Shown here: positions 25,826 to 34,823 of the stretch, piece by piece
Position numbering within the stretch: the stretch's first letter is position 1
How the letters are laid out: each line of letters begins with the position of its first letter
Assembly (NCBI GenBank): GCA_030603445.1
Contig: JAUVXU010000004.1
Span: forward strand, 1 to 42,655
DNA length: 42,655 bases
From: Methanomicrobia archaeon
Lineage (GTDB): Archaea > Methanobacteriota_B > Thermococci > Methanofastidiosales > NM3
Direction: 5' to 3'
Translations under genes and position numbers: made by a program
The notes under the pieces: generated by a model
Told to the model about the DNA's origin: nothing
Databases searched by the model: none
The model's input: only the letters and a program-made list of their open reading frames with translations

Positions 25826-27616
25826 ATGAAAAATTTTGAAATATTGAGTCAATATAATAGAAGAGATTTAAGAAAATTGGCCAAAGGAAAAATATCAGAA
25901 ATCGTTGGCATAAATTCTGAAAAAGTATTAATCAACCTCAGTAAAATATTGGGCAACTATGAGAGCATTAGAAATAATATTGAATTTAGAAAACCTCCGG
26001 CGCATACAATTCTCGAAGTCTTATTTGATGCCCCAAATCGTCTTGTAAAGTTTGAGGATTTGAAGCCAATAGTTATAAAAAAAATCAAAGAATACCAAAA
26101 ATTATCAAAAGATATGGATTTTGATGACTCAGCTAAAAATTATCATTTGTATGCTAAAGTATTGAATACTGCTTGGGAGTATGAAGGAGATTTATTGCCT
26201 GCCGAGGCAAATATATTAAGAGTGCTTAGAAAAGAATTGAATATTTCAAAAAAAGATCATCAGTATATTATGGCTCATCCCAAAATCAATAGACTAATTT
26301 TTAACGAAGATATGTATAGGAATGAAATAGAATATTTATCAAGAGAAGGCATAATTCTGATTTACAAAAAAGATAATGATGATTATTTTGTTTTATCTGA
26401 AGAGACAGTAGAGAGTCTCAATGAATTATGGGGAATAGAACTTGAACCTGATCAATTTTTAAGATTATTAAATATATTTAACAATATCCAATTGTCTAAA
26501 ATATTGAAATCATTTGAGTTACCTTGTTATGGTAAACAAGAAGAGAGGATTAATCGAATTTTTTCTAATGAATTAAAACCCAGCAAGATATTATACTCCT
26601 TATCTAATGAGAACTTATCCTCTTACTTGAAAATAATTAATCTTCCCCCATATGGAAAGAAAGAGGAAAGAGTATTAAAAATAATTGACCATTTCAAATC
26701 CAACAAAGATTTAGAAAAACCAGAACCAGAGAAGAAAAAAGAAGTAGTAGTTGAAGAGAAATTATTATCCGAGGAAAAGCGAATAGACTTGTTGTCAAAC
26801 TTAAACGTTGAACAACTGTACACAATAGTAGAAAAACTAGATCTCCCAAAATCGGGTCCAAAAAAAGTTCGCATTGATAAATTAGTTAACAGTCGATACA
26901 ATATAAGGACTATTTTAAATTGTCTTAAGATAGATGATATAAAAGATATATCCAATAAAATAGAAGCAAAATCTTATGGACCTAAATCGGATCAAATTAA
27001 TAACTTGATTTCTTACTACCGAGAGATAATCACTAAAGAAAGTACGTTGCCTACCAAACAATTATTTAATCATTACGACGAATTAAGCTGTCAAGACAAA
27101 CGAATATATCCTAAAGAAGACAATTTGGGGGAAATAAATACAGCGACAATTGCAATAGACTTTGAAAGAGTGACTAAGTATATATTCAAAAACATTTTCA
27201 AATTAGAAACGAAAACCCAAAGGTTTGGAAAGGAAGAACCTGATGGTACTATCATAGATGATGAAGGAAATATTTTTTTCTATGAGTGCAAAACGGTGTT
27301 AAATCCACCCTACACTCTGCCAATCGCTCACAGATTACAAATTAGGAATTATATTCAGAAAATTTCAGGAACAAAATATGAAGAAAATTTCAAGGGTTAC
27401 ATTATAATTTCGCATAGTTTTTCAGATAATATCAGAAAAAAACTTCAAGAAATAGAATCCCCCATAGATGTTCCAATAAGTGTTATTGAAGCAAATGATT
27501 TGGCTGCTTTTGCTTCTAAATGGAAAATAGATTATCCAACAGATACATTTCCAATTAAACAAATCGTAAAAAATTGGAAAATTGCCACTAGAGATTTTGA
27601 AAAGGTTTTACGATAA
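25826..27616 (+). CDS. SAP-repeat protein with PD-(D/E)XK nuclease domain
   Basis: 596-aa protein I cannot match to a named family. Residues 1-210 contain a helical N-terminus and a region like a winged helix (about 122-200). Four SAP-like repeats of about 30 residues follow (about 223-250, 263-290, 329-357, 371-400), each with an L...L.LP.YG.K..R pattern; a charged linker (300-315) separates the first and second pairs. The C-terminus holds a restriction-endonuclease core: Glu447 in a helix, PDG (472-474), YECK (Glu487, Lys489) and Gln505. This suggests sequence-tolerant DNA binding plus cleavage. AGGGTGG 8 bases upstream supports the ATG. AT-rich codon use and island position suggest transfer or defence. 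Confidence 0.7.
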   Translation: MKNFEILSQYNRRDLRKLAKGKISEIVGINSEKVLINLSKILGNYESIRNNIEFRKPPAHTILEVLFDAPNRLVKFEDLKPIVIKKIKEYQKLSKDMDFDDSAKNYHLYAKVLNTAWEYEGDLLPAEANILRVLRKELNISKKDHQYIMAHPKINRLIFNEDMYRNEIEYLSREGIILIYKKDNDDYFVLSEETVESLNELWGIELEPDQFLRLLNIFNNIQLSKILKSFELPCYGKQEERINRIFSNELKPSKILYSLSNENLSSYLKIINLPPYGKKEERVLKIIDHFKSNKDLEKPEPEKKKEVVVEEKLLSEEKRIDLLSNLNVEQLYTIVEKLDLPKSGPKKVRIDKLVNSRYNIRTILNCLKIDDIKDISNKIEAKSYGPKSDQINNLISYYREIITKESTLPTKQLFNHYDELSCQDKRIYPKEDNLGEINTATIAIDFERVTKYIFKNIFKLETKTQRFGKEEPDGTIIDDEGNIFFYECKTVLNPPYTLPIAHRLQIRNYIQKISGTKYEENFKGYIIISHSFSDNIRKKLQEIESPIDVPISVIEANDLAAFASKWKIDYPTDTFPIKQIVKNWKIATRDFEKVLR

Positions 27617-27773
27617 GAAACAATCCATGAAAAATATTAAGAAATTCAATTTATTCACACTTTTTACTGCATTAGCTAAGATAAGCACTTCTTAGTTTTA
27701 TGAAGCTCTTACATTTTTTCATATTTTCAATGCATTGTGATATCCTCTACCCACAGCAGTTAACAATGTTTAC

Positions 27774-28358
27774 TTGTATTACATTTTTAATTATTCCGGA
27801 GAATATAACGAGTTATTTCCGGGGGTAATGATGGCTTTCGTTGTCGCTATTTTCTTTTATGTATTTAAGGAATATATTAATGCACCAGATATATTATTAA
27901 GAAAAGATTTTATTTATTTACTAAATAATGGCAAATATGCTATAAAATTGGAGGCATTGCCTATTAGAGATATTATTCTCCTAGATGTAAAAATATATTG
28001 TTTTAAAAACATTAATCAAGAAAAATCTTTTAAAAAAAGAATTAATTCAATCTTAAAAAAAGACACATATCATACAGACCAGATTTATCAAATCCCAGTA
28101 ATACTACAAGATAAATACATAGTCTTAGATAGAGAATCTGTATATTATGAACATTACTTAATTATTGATATTAATATTAGTAGTAAAATTGATTTAATAT
28201 CTTATTTAAAAGAAAAAAAGAATATTGATACCTTAAAAATTACAATTATTTTCACTAATAACAACAGTAATATATGCCATAAATCATATTTTATAAATTT
28301 AAATGACACTGAAATTAAAAAAATAGCTAAAGATATTAAATCAATACATTTAATGTGA
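27774..28358 (+). CDS. Membrane-anchored protein of unknown function
   Basis: About 194 aa. One hydrophobic helix near the N-terminus (PGVMMAFVVAIFFYVF, about residues 17-32) is followed by a cytosolic or exposed domain rich in Lys, Ile and Asn with alternating hydrophobic strands. No motif is recognisable. The start is uncertain: TTG 27774 is the longest choice, while ATG 27828 or 27831 follow a GGGGGT ribosome-site-like run but would trim the helix. It follows the SAP-nuclease gene by 157 bases in the same direction, so it could be a partner. Codon use is extremely AT-rich. Confidence 0.5.
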   Translation: MYYIFNYSGEYNELFPGVMMAFVVAIFFYVFKEYINAPDILLRKDFIYLLNNGKYAIKLEALPIRDIILLDVKIYCFKNINQEKSFKKRINSILKKDTYHTDQIYQIPVILQDKYIVLDRESVYYEHYLIIDINISSKIDLISYLKEKKNIDTLKITIIFTNNNSNICHKSYFINLNDTEIKKIAKDIKSIHLM

Positions 28359-28499
28359 TAGTAATATTAGCTATTTTTTAAATAAAGATTTTTTGTTCAA
28401 ACTTTCCAATTAAATGCACGAGATGTAATTAATGTGTAAAACTCAATCAAAGATTAAATTTTTATTTATTAGAGATATAAAAAACTAGGAGGGGATAAA

Positions 28500-29420
28500 A
28501 TTAAGAAAAATACCACCATAATAATAATTATTATAATATTGTGCCTTTCTGCTGTTTGTATCGGTACAGATAGCGATAACGATAATGAGACCACTACAAC
28601 TACACCCCCAACGACGACGATTGTTCCAACTACGCCTTCTGAACATATGTATTACTCTCAATTAGATATAACAAGTGTAACATCTAATAATAACAAAATA
28701 ACTATTGAAGGAACAACAGACCTTCCTTCAGGTTCAACTTTGATTGTAGGTGTAAAACTAGCAAATCTCGAACCAGAGGACACCTGGGTTGGTGTAGATG
28801 CACATGCAGAAGTTTCCAATGGAAAGTTTTCTGTAACTATGGATACCATCACAAACCCTGCTTTTGCAAAAGGCCCCTATGTTGCTTCAGCATTTTTTAC
28901 TCCAAAGAATCAGGAGCAAAATGTTATTGACTGCGTTGGAGAAAATGGAGAATATTTGACTGGTGAGCATCTTCTTTTTGGAAATTGGAATATGTTGGAA
29001 GTAGAAGTTACTGTAGATTCACTAAACCTAAATATTCAAACTGAATACCCTATGGTAAAAGCTATAAATTATCCTTCTCACTCTGCGGAACGTGCTTTAG
29101 CCGAGTTTTTAATTTCGTGGCAAAATGAAGATTGGGAAAGAATGGCATCTTTCACTCAAAAAACGTGGAAACATGGTGAAGACGATCCCAATGATATAAT
29201 GTGGGCATGGTTTGGATTCATGGAGTTACAAGGAGTTGAGATAAATAGTGTGGTTCATACTAGTGAATGCGTAACTGATATTTCATTCACAATGTATTAT
29301 ATAATATTTAATGATGTAAAATCTGAAACGAGAGTAGCTCGGGTGATATGCGAAACAGAACCATATACACCAGACCCCTCTGGTGAATGGGGTGTTAATC
29401 CAATCTCAATATTGTCATAG
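28500..29420 (+). CDS. Secreted lipoprotein with ATT start
   Basis: 306-aa exported protein of unknown function. The N-terminus KKNTTIIIIIIILCLSAVC is a basic-hydrophobic lipoprotein-like signal, although the residue before Cys is Val rather than Gly/Ala/Ser. A Thr/Pro linker (TTTTTPPTTT) and an immunoglobulin-like beta segment (ITIEGTTDLPSGSTLIVGVK) follow, then a C-terminal domain containing FLISWQNEDWERMASFTQ that resembles NTF2-like folds. No ATG, GTG or TTG precedes the signal. The frame opens at ATT 28500, five bases after a perfect AGGAGGGG, so a non-canonical start is proposed; a TTG at 28539 would remove most of the signal. Confidence 0.62.
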   Translation: MKKNTTIIIIIIILCLSAVCIGTDSDNDNETTTTTPPTTTIVPTTPSEHMYYSQLDITSVTSNNNKITIEGTTDLPSGSTLIVGVKLANLEPEDTWVGVDAHAEVSNGKFSVTMDTITNPAFAKGPYVASAFFTPKNQEQNVIDCVGENGEYLTGEHLLFGNWNMLEVEVTVDSLNLNIQTEYPMVKAINYPSHSAERALAEFLISWQNEDWERMASFTQKTWKHGEDDPNDIMWAWFGFMELQGVEINSVVHTSECVTDISFTMYYIIFNDVKSETRVARVICETEPYTPDPSGEWGVNPISILS

Positions 29421-29431
29421 AATGAACAAAA

Positions 29432-29464
29432 AAATATTGGGATTATCCCAATATTTCTTTTTTT
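29432..29464 (+). terminator. Intrinsic terminator after the lipoprotein gene
   Basis: Perfect 11-bp stem (AAATATTGGGA / TCCCAATATTT) with a TTA loop, followed by C and seven T. It begins 12 bases after the lipoprotein stop codon. Confidence 0.8.
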
Positions 29465-29748
29465 CCGTGTCATTAATACAAAGGTCATAAGTAATTTTTT
29501 TAAATAGATCCCCAGAATCATGATGGATTTTCACAAAAATTAGATATAATACTTCTATTCCTAAAAATGTTTTTTTATATGGGTAATTGTTTATATTACA
29601 TTTTTTATTGTCTCCAAATGTTAATATGCGGGTTCTAATGCAGTTGATCTACTAACCAACTTTTAATTTCTATCTATTTTTCGTAAATTAGATTTTAGAA
29701 AAACAAATATATTACTAGCGCCCTTCATAAAACATTTCTATAGGCAGA
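29465..29748. other. AT-rich spacer with no gene seen
   Basis: About 280 bases between the terminator and the sppA promoter. I see no plausible reading frame, RNA gene or repeat. The last part (TTAATAAG near 29750) is the likely promoter of sppA. Confidence 0.5.
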
Positions 29749-29778
29749 TTTAATAAGAATGCCCACAGTCATTTTCAT

Positions 29779-30732
29779 ATGAAAATTCAAAATATTTTGG
29801 CAATAGCAGTCGTCTGCTCACTGCTTCTTATCTCAGGATGTATTATAGAAGGGGACGCTGCAGAAGAGTGCGCTCCGTGTGATGTTGAAGTAAAGATACT
29901 TGAATCCTCCGCCTTTGACAAGCAGACCATAGCAGAGCTAGAATCACAAATTGAAGCCCTTAGAACACAATCACTTGACCCTGACGGCAATATAGCCCTA
30001 GTGCGCCTCTACGGCGTTCTTGGGCAAGAGGACGTCGGCACTTTCAGAGAGTTATTAGTCCATATCGGTGATAGCAATAAGTATTCTGCTGTTGTTCTCT
30101 GGATAGACTCCCCCGGAGGAGGGGTCGGCACTACATCTGAGATGTACAAGGAAATACTAAAGCTAAAATCAAAGAAACCTGTGGTCATATTCTCAGGGGA
30201 TATGATAGCATCAGGCGGCTACTATCTGGCATGCGCAGGCGATGTTATAATCGCTGATGCAGACTGCCTTGTAGGAAACATTAGTGTCATCTATACGCAC
30301 ACAGACGCATCACAATACTATAGGGACTTCGGTCTAAAGATAACTGTCATAAAAACAGGTGAGTACAAGGACATAGGCGCCGACTGGCGGGCACTTACCC
30401 AAGAAGAGTACGACTGGATAGAAGGGATGGTGTATGACGAATACAACAGATTCGTTCGCGTTGTTGCAATGGGGCGAAACATTACCCTCGAAGAAGCGCT
30501 AAAGCTATCTGACGGGAAGATATGGACCGCAGAAAATGCGCTTAATGAAAGCTTGATCGATAGTGTCGGCGATCTTGAGGCAGCAATAAAAATGGCAGAG
30601 GATCTAGCGGGGCTTATAAAAGCAGAAGTGGTACCGTTCGAAATGTGGGACGAAGGCTCAGTAAAGTCAGCCGAGTACTACAATCCTCTTCGGTACCAGT
30701 GGGAAGCAACGCTGAATAACCCATTTAACTAG
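29779..30732 (+). CDS. sppA: SppA-like signal peptide peptidase lipoprotein
   Basis: 317-aa S49-family serine protease anchored by a lipoprotein signal (LLISGC, Cys21), acting on the outer face of the membrane to degrade cleaved signal peptides. WIDSPGGGVG (109-117) is the oxyanion region. The nucleophile is Ser145 in DMIASGGYYLACAG, and the general base is Lys197 in TGEYKDIGADWR, as in the SppA dyad. A TTAATAAG element has its first T 29 bases before the ATG, suggesting a leaderless mRNA. Its 3' end overlaps the convergent FKBP gene by 8 bases. The length matches short archaeal SppA proteins. Confidence 0.88.
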   Translation: MKIQNILAIAVVCSLLLISGCIIEGDAAEECAPCDVEVKILESSAFDKQTIAELESQIEALRTQSLDPDGNIALVRLYGVLGQEDVGTFRELLVHIGDSNKYSAVVLWIDSPGGGVGTTSEMYKEILKLKSKKPVVIFSGDMIASGGYYLACAGDVIIADADCLVGNISVIYTHTDASQYYRDFGLKITVIKTGEYKDIGADWRALTQEEYDWIEGMVYDEYNRFVRVVAMGRNITLEEALKLSDGKIWTAENALNESLIDSVGDLEAAIKMAEDLAGLIKAEVVPFEMWDEGSVKSAEYYNPLRYQWEATLNNPFN

Positions 30733-31381
30733 AAAATTCTACTTCCTCGAGTTCGGGGAAGTACTTCCCTACTTCCTCTTTCAATATTGTTCGTATGGCT
30801 TCCTCAAGCTCCTTCTTGATGCCGGGCACCTTTAAGACAGCCTTGCCTTCCTCTATTGTTATGGTGGTCTTCGGGTTATAATATCCCATGTGCAGCTCAA
30901 GGAGTGCCTTAAGCTTGTTTTCGGTCCCTTCTATAACGGACAATATCTTCACAGTGTACTCAAGTGTTCTTCCTGCCAGAGAATGGTTAAAGTCTATTGT
31001 AACACGGCCAGAGGATACGCTCTTTACAGTTGCCCATTTTCCCCCTATGTCCATGCTTAGGCCAGGGCGCGGCATTACGCCTTGTCGTGAGAATTCCCTC
31101 ATAGGGACTGTTGTTACTAGTTTTGGGTCACGCTTTCCAAATCCAAGGTCAGGAGTCACTCCTATAACCCTTTCCTCTCCGATCTCCATCTCCAGAAGCG
31201 CCATGTCAAGGCCTTCTATTACATGCCTTGCCCCGACAATGACCTTGACGGGCTTGTAAATCCTATTCTTCTCATACAGGCCGTATTCCTTTGCCTTCTC
31301 TTCGTTTGTAACATCGAAGTACTTTCCTGTGTTCTTGTTCTTTGAGATATAATCAATCTCGACAAAATCTCCTTCTTTCAT
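30725..31381 (-). CDS. FKBP-type peptidyl-prolyl isomerase (SlyD-like)
   Basis: 218-aa chaperone-isomerase. The FKBP core (MKEGDFVEIDYISKN at the start, then VIEGLDMALLEMEIGEER) is interrupted by an insert-in-flap domain and resumes at DFNHSLAGRTLEYTVKI, the usual archaeal long FKBP arrangement. A C-terminal extension of about 70 residues follows. ATG 31381 has GGTGA 5-6 bases upstream; the longer in-frame start at 31432 would overlap the preceding gene. It is the last gene of YkgJ-NIP7-FKBP and overlaps sppA tail to tail. Confidence 0.87.
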   Translation of the reverse strand: MKEGDFVEIDYISKNKNTGKYFDVTNEEKAKEYGLYEKNRIYKPVKVIVGARHVIEGLDMALLEMEIGEERVIGVTPDLGFGKRDPKLVTTVPMREFSRQGVMPRPGLSMDIGGKWATVKSVSSGRVTIDFNHSLAGRTLEYTVKILSVIEGTENKLKALLELHMGYYNPKTTITIEEGKAVLKVPGIKKELEEAIRTILKEEVGKYFPELEEVEFSS

Positions 31382-31428
31382 CAATTCACCTGCATGAAGT
31401 TTATGGATGCAGTTTAAAAATATAACGC

Positions 31429-31908
31429 TCATTCATATTTTCGCAGATATGCGCCCTTATCAATGATATTTGCAAGCAGTTTTCCATTGAATACGGCAAA
31501 TCCAAGGAACTCACCATCAGACGATCCAACTAGCTTTCTGCCCAGCGATTCGCCTTTCGGGAGGTTCTCTTTGAATATGTCGCGCCCGTACAAAAAGAGC
31601 TGCGAAAGCTTTTCGTCAAGAACTATCGTATTTTTTTGTGCAGCGGGGTAAATTATCGTCCCAAATTCCAGGGATGATCGAAAAGCCCCCTTTACAAGCT
31701 CACCTATCTTTATGCCCTCATAAATGGGCAAAAGGTGTAAATCCCCCAATATCTCCTCCATTAGTTCTCCTGGCAAAAAGACCTCTCTAAAGCGGCCTTC
31801 CAAAACAATGGCACCTCCAAATGGCAGGATGTCATTTGGCACCATAAAATAATCAAGTACTGCATATAGTTTCTGCAGCTCATGTTCTGTTATTTTCCTT
31901 ACCTTCAT
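31429..31908 (-). CDS. NIP7-like PUA-domain protein
   Basis: 159-aa protein resembling archaeal homologues of the 60S biogenesis factor NIP7. The C-terminal PUA part has the conserved QLFLYGRDIFKENL and GFAVFNGKLLANIIDKGAYLRKYE. The N-terminal domain (KITEHELQKLYAVLDYF) is weaker. It is likely to bind RNA in ribosome maturation. I choose ATG 31908, the first Met of the conserved part; an earlier ATG at 31935 is possible. Either way the gene overlaps the end of the YkgJ-family gene, indicating co-translation. Confidence 0.72.
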   Translation of the reverse strand: MKVRKITEHELQKLYAVLDYFMVPNDILPFGGAIVLEGRFREVFLPGELMEEILGDLHLLPIYEGIKIGELVKGAFRSSLEFGTIIYPAAQKNTIVLDEKLSQLFLYGRDIFKENLPKGESLGRKLVGSSDGEFLGFAVFNGKLLANIIDKGAYLRKYE

Positions 31909-32368
31909 AGAAAAACCGTGTGAGTGCCATTTCAAGGCGGATGCGCTGTATCAAGGGGATAAGCCATGCTGGCATCGGTGCCTTTTCTGTAGTTTCTACC
32001 CCCGGGCACGCAGTATCGATATAGATGTAAACTATGGTGCCGTCCGGAAGCTTATATGCGTTATTCGTGCTCCCATCAAATGGTTTTGGGTATGATGCAA
32101 ATGGGAACAATCTGCACACGACAGGTTTTTGGTCGTGTATGCTGCATTTCATGTCGTTTTGCAAAACGCATCCGCCGTCCCACTCGCGATGGGAAAGCAC
32201 AAAGCTCTGAATGTTAATAAGATACTCTGCAAAGTCCATGTCCCCGACAATACGCTGCAAACGGTCCAGATCGTTTTTTGTAAGCGGAATAATCCTGTTA
32301 TGGCAGCATTCTCCGCAAACCTTGCATTCATACTTTTGGCCAGTATAGGGCACAAGATGTTCTTTCAC
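31880..32368 (-). CDS. YkgJ-family cysteine-cluster protein
   Basis: 162-aa protein of the YkgJ/CxxCxxCC family. The N-terminal CKVCGECC (Cys15, 18, 21, 22), the central GGCVLQNDMKCSIHDQKP and VCRLFPF give the eight-cysteine pattern thought to bind an iron-sulfur cluster or zinc. The role is unknown, though members are often near protein or RNA modification genes. The start is GTG 32368. A T-rich element about 29 bases upstream may serve as promoter just after the oxidoreductase operon ends. It overlaps the NIP7-like gene downstream. Confidence 0.8.
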   Translation of the reverse strand: MKEHLVPYTGQKYECKVCGECCHNRIIPLTKNDLDRLQRIVGDMDFAEYLINIQSFVLSHREWDGGCVLQNDMKCSIHDQKPVVCRLFPFASYPKPFDGSTNNAYKLPDGTIVYIYIDTACPGVETTEKAPMPAWLIPLIQRIRLEMALTRFFYEGKENNRT

Positions 32369-32407
32369 AATAAATAATAGAAAAGAAAAAGATAAAAAAG
32401 GTTTTGT

Positions 32408-33355
32408 TTAAAGCTCCGAAAGTTTTACAAGGCGTTCCCAGCGCTTGTCAAGCTCTGTTTGGATGCTGTCAAGGAATTCCTTGTTCTTTGGTGCCAGCAA
32501 GTGCTTGAATCTTCCCTGTGTCTTAATATAGTCTACTAAGGGTATCTTCTCCTTCTTGCCTGCTGCAATGAGCTTCGACTGCCCGGTAAGCGAGTATTTG
32601 TCATCAACGACCTCATATAACGGCCAGAAACAACAGTCCACTGCAAGCTTGGCAACTTTTATGGCCGCATCGTTAGGATGCCTCCACCCTCTAGGGCACG
32701 GAGCCAGCGTGTTCATGAACTTTGGGCCCTCTATCTCCATTGCTTTTTCTACCTTTTTTATTAGGTCCATGTAGTAGCCAGGGGATGCCTGTGCCACGTA
32801 TGGCAAGTGGTGTGCCGCCATTACCTCTGTTAGGTCTTTTGGATACTCCTTCTTACCAGGAATGACCGTCCCTGCAGGAGACGTCGTGGTAGCCGCACCC
32901 ATGGATGTTGCGGATGACCGCTGGATACCTGTGTTCATGTATGCCTCGTTGTTGTAGCACACGTAAAGCATGTCATGGCCTCTTTCCATTGCTCCGGAAA
33001 GCGACTGTATGCCTATGTCGTACGTACCGCCATCGCCGCCAAATGCTATGAACTTTATCTTCTTGTCAGCAGGGATCTCGCCGGTGCGCTTACGTGCTCG
33101 AAACATTGCTTCAGCACCGCTTATCGTCACAGCCGAGTTCTCGAACGCGTTGTGTATGAACGGATTCTTCCATGCAGTGTATGGGTAAAGCGTCGTTGAC
33201 ACCTCAAGACATCCTGTGGAGCAAGATGCTACAACAGGGTAGTTGGTCGCCAGCAGTATCTGCCTGACTATTATAGACGCCCCGCATCCTGCGCAAAGCC
33301 TGTGTCCGCCGGTGAGGCGCTCCTCTCTTTCTGAAAGCTGTTTTAGATTTGCCAT
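32408..33355 (-). CDS. 2-oxoacid:ferredoxin oxidoreductase beta subunit, set 2
   Basis: 315-aa thiamine-diphosphate-binding subunit. GDGGTYDIGIQSLSGA followed by YNNEAYMNTGIQRS is the TPP and Mg2+ site; LCAGCGAS provides cluster-ligand cysteines. With the alpha, gamma and delta subunits it oxidises a 2-oxoacid (pyruvate or a branched-chain analogue) to acyl-CoA and reduces ferredoxin. ATG 33355 is preceded by GGGGTGA. It begins one base after the alpha stop and closes the eight-gene operon. Pyruvate versus 2-ketoisovalerate specificity is not resolved from sequence alone. Confidence 0.9.
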   Translation of the reverse strand: MANLKQLSEREERLTGGHRLCAGCGASIIVRQILLATNYPVVASCSTGCLEVSTTLYPYTAWKNPFIHNAFENSAVTISGAEAMFRARKRTGEIPADKKIKFIAFGGDGGTYDIGIQSLSGAMERGHDMLYVCYNNEAYMNTGIQRSSATSMGAATTTSPAGTVIPGKKEYPKDLTEVMAAHHLPYVAQASPGYYMDLIKKVEKAMEIEGPKFMNTLAPCPRGWRHPNDAAIKVAKLAVDCCFWPLYEVVDDKYSLTGQSKLIAAGKKEKIPLVDYIKTQGRFKHLLAPKNKEFLDSIQTELDKRWERLVKLSEL

Positions 33356-33356
33356 A

Positions 33357-34535
33357 TCAATCACCCCTCACTCCAAGGTACTGTATGTCACCAATCATCT
33401 TGTCAGGTGCACTGATCAGTTTGTTAAATACTCCTTCTATTTGGTCTGCGCTAATATCTCTTCCGCCAAGGCCGTATACATAACCAGTTATGCCTGGCTT
33501 GTCGTTAACATCGTAAAGCGCGTTGCGCACTTCTGTGAACAGCGGCCCGCCAAAGGCCCCGAATGATTCCGACCTGTCCAGGACGGCTATCCTCTTGACT
33601 CCGGCAAGCTGCTCTGCTATCTGCTTTGCAGGGAAAGGCCTAAACAGCCTAAGCTTAAGAAGGCCCACTTTCTTGCCTTGTGCACGCATCCTGTCCACAA
33701 CGAACTTTGTGGTTCCTGCAGTGCTTGACATACAGATGATAACATAGTCTGCATCATCAAGATGATAAGATTCCATTATGCCATATTCGCGTCCAGACAC
33801 TTTGCCATATGCCTTCATTTCCTTTTCTATGATAGGCAGCGCCTTTTGCATCGCATCCACTTGCTGCCTCTTGTGCTCGAAGTAGTAGTCGAATAGGTCA
33901 AGCGGACCGTAGGTAAGCGGATTGTCAACATCAAGGAGCGGATACATCGGCTCGAACTTGCCTATATAATCCTGCACGACATCATCATCCAGAACATCTA
34001 CGCGCTCTACCTTATGTGATGTAATAAATCCATCAAAGTTCACCATCACCGGGAGTTTGATGTCCTTGTGCTCTCCTATCCTGCATGCCTGGAACATCGT
34101 ATCATAGACCTCTTGGGCGTTCTCATTGAACACTTGTATCCATCCGGAGTCCCTGACGCCCATCGCATCAGAGTGGTCGCAATGTATATTTATCGGTCCT
34201 GAAAGTGCCCTGTTCATGACGCACATCGTCATTGGAAGTCTTAGTGATGCTGCGATGTACACTACCTCGAACATGAGGGCCAGGCCGTTTGCGGCTGTGG
34301 ATGTTATTACCCTTCCTCCTGCTGCGGCAGCGCCGATGCAAGCACTCATTGCAGAGTGTTCCGACTCCACACAAATAAGCTCGGTGTCGACCTCGCCATT
34401 TGCAACATACTCGCTGAACTTCTCCATCATCAATGTCTGCGGGGTTATTGGATAGGCTGCAACAATGTGTGGGTTTATCTGTTTTGTAGAGTATGCGGCC
34501 GCGAAGTTTCCTGAAATTGCCATTGGTTTTGCCAT
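33357..34535 (-). CDS. 2-oxoacid:ferredoxin oxidoreductase alpha subunit, set 2
   Basis: 392-aa subunit with AAYPITPQTLMMEKFSEYV, the N-terminal pyrimidine-side TPP fold, then HCDHSDAMGVRDSGWIQ and LFRPFPAKQIAEQL (domain II). It builds the 2-oxoacid binding cavity with the beta subunit. NIHCDHSD at the active-site loop resembles methanogen/Pyrococcus POR-type alpha chains, so set 2 is the likelier pyruvate enzyme (weak inference). It abuts the delta gene with no gap. Confidence 0.88.
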   Translation of the reverse strand: MAKPMAISGNFAAAYSTKQINPHIVAAYPITPQTLMMEKFSEYVANGEVDTELICVESEHSAMSACIGAAAAGGRVITSTAANGLALMFEVVYIAASLRLPMTMCVMNRALSGPINIHCDHSDAMGVRDSGWIQVFNENAQEVYDTMFQACRIGEHKDIKLPVMVNFDGFITSHKVERVDVLDDDVVQDYIGKFEPMYPLLDVDNPLTYGPLDLFDYYFEHKRQQVDAMQKALPIIEKEMKAYGKVSGREYGIMESYHLDDADYVIICMSSTAGTTKFVVDRMRAQGKKVGLLKLRLFRPFPAKQIAEQLAGVKRIAVLDRSESFGAFGGPLFTEVRNALYDVNDKPGITGYVYGLGGRDISADQIEGVFNKLISAPDKMIGDIQYLGVRGD

Positions 34536-34823
34536 TTATTCATCCCCTCCTTCCTGCACCATCTCTATTGCATCAAAAGGACAGACCTCCATGCAGATGC
34601 CGCATCCCTTGCAATAATCGTAATCTATCCCTATTACCTTCTTGTCTTTGATTATCATAGATGTGTCAGGGCAGCATATCCAGCAGAAGAGGCATTGCTT
34701 GCACTTGTCCTCATGAAATATTGGTCGCTCTGTACGCCAATCTCCTGTAAGGTACTCTGCCGCATTGCCTGCCTCAAGGATAAGACCGCCCATAGGCACC
34801 TCTTTCCATGTCTTCTCACTCAT
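34536..34823 (-). CDS. 2-oxoacid:ferredoxin oxidoreductase delta (ferredoxin) subunit, set 2
   Basis: 95-aa protein with two 4Fe-4S motifs: CKQCLFCWICCP (C-x2-C-x2-C-x3-CP) and CKGCGICMEVCPF. It carries electrons from the thiamine centre to external ferredoxin. It overlaps the gamma subunit gene by 4 bases. The length and the preceding GDWRTERPIF region are normal for the family. Confidence 0.9.
   Translation of the reverse strand: MSEKTWKEVPMGGLILEAGNAAEYLTGDWRTERPIFHEDKCKQCLFCWICCPDTSMIIKDKKVIGIDYDYCKGCGICMEVCPFDAIEMVQEGGDE

Noticed and set aside
29620-29670. Possible tRNA fragment (GCGGGTTCTAATGC)
   Set aside because: No matching stems can be built around it and no anticodon arm is present.
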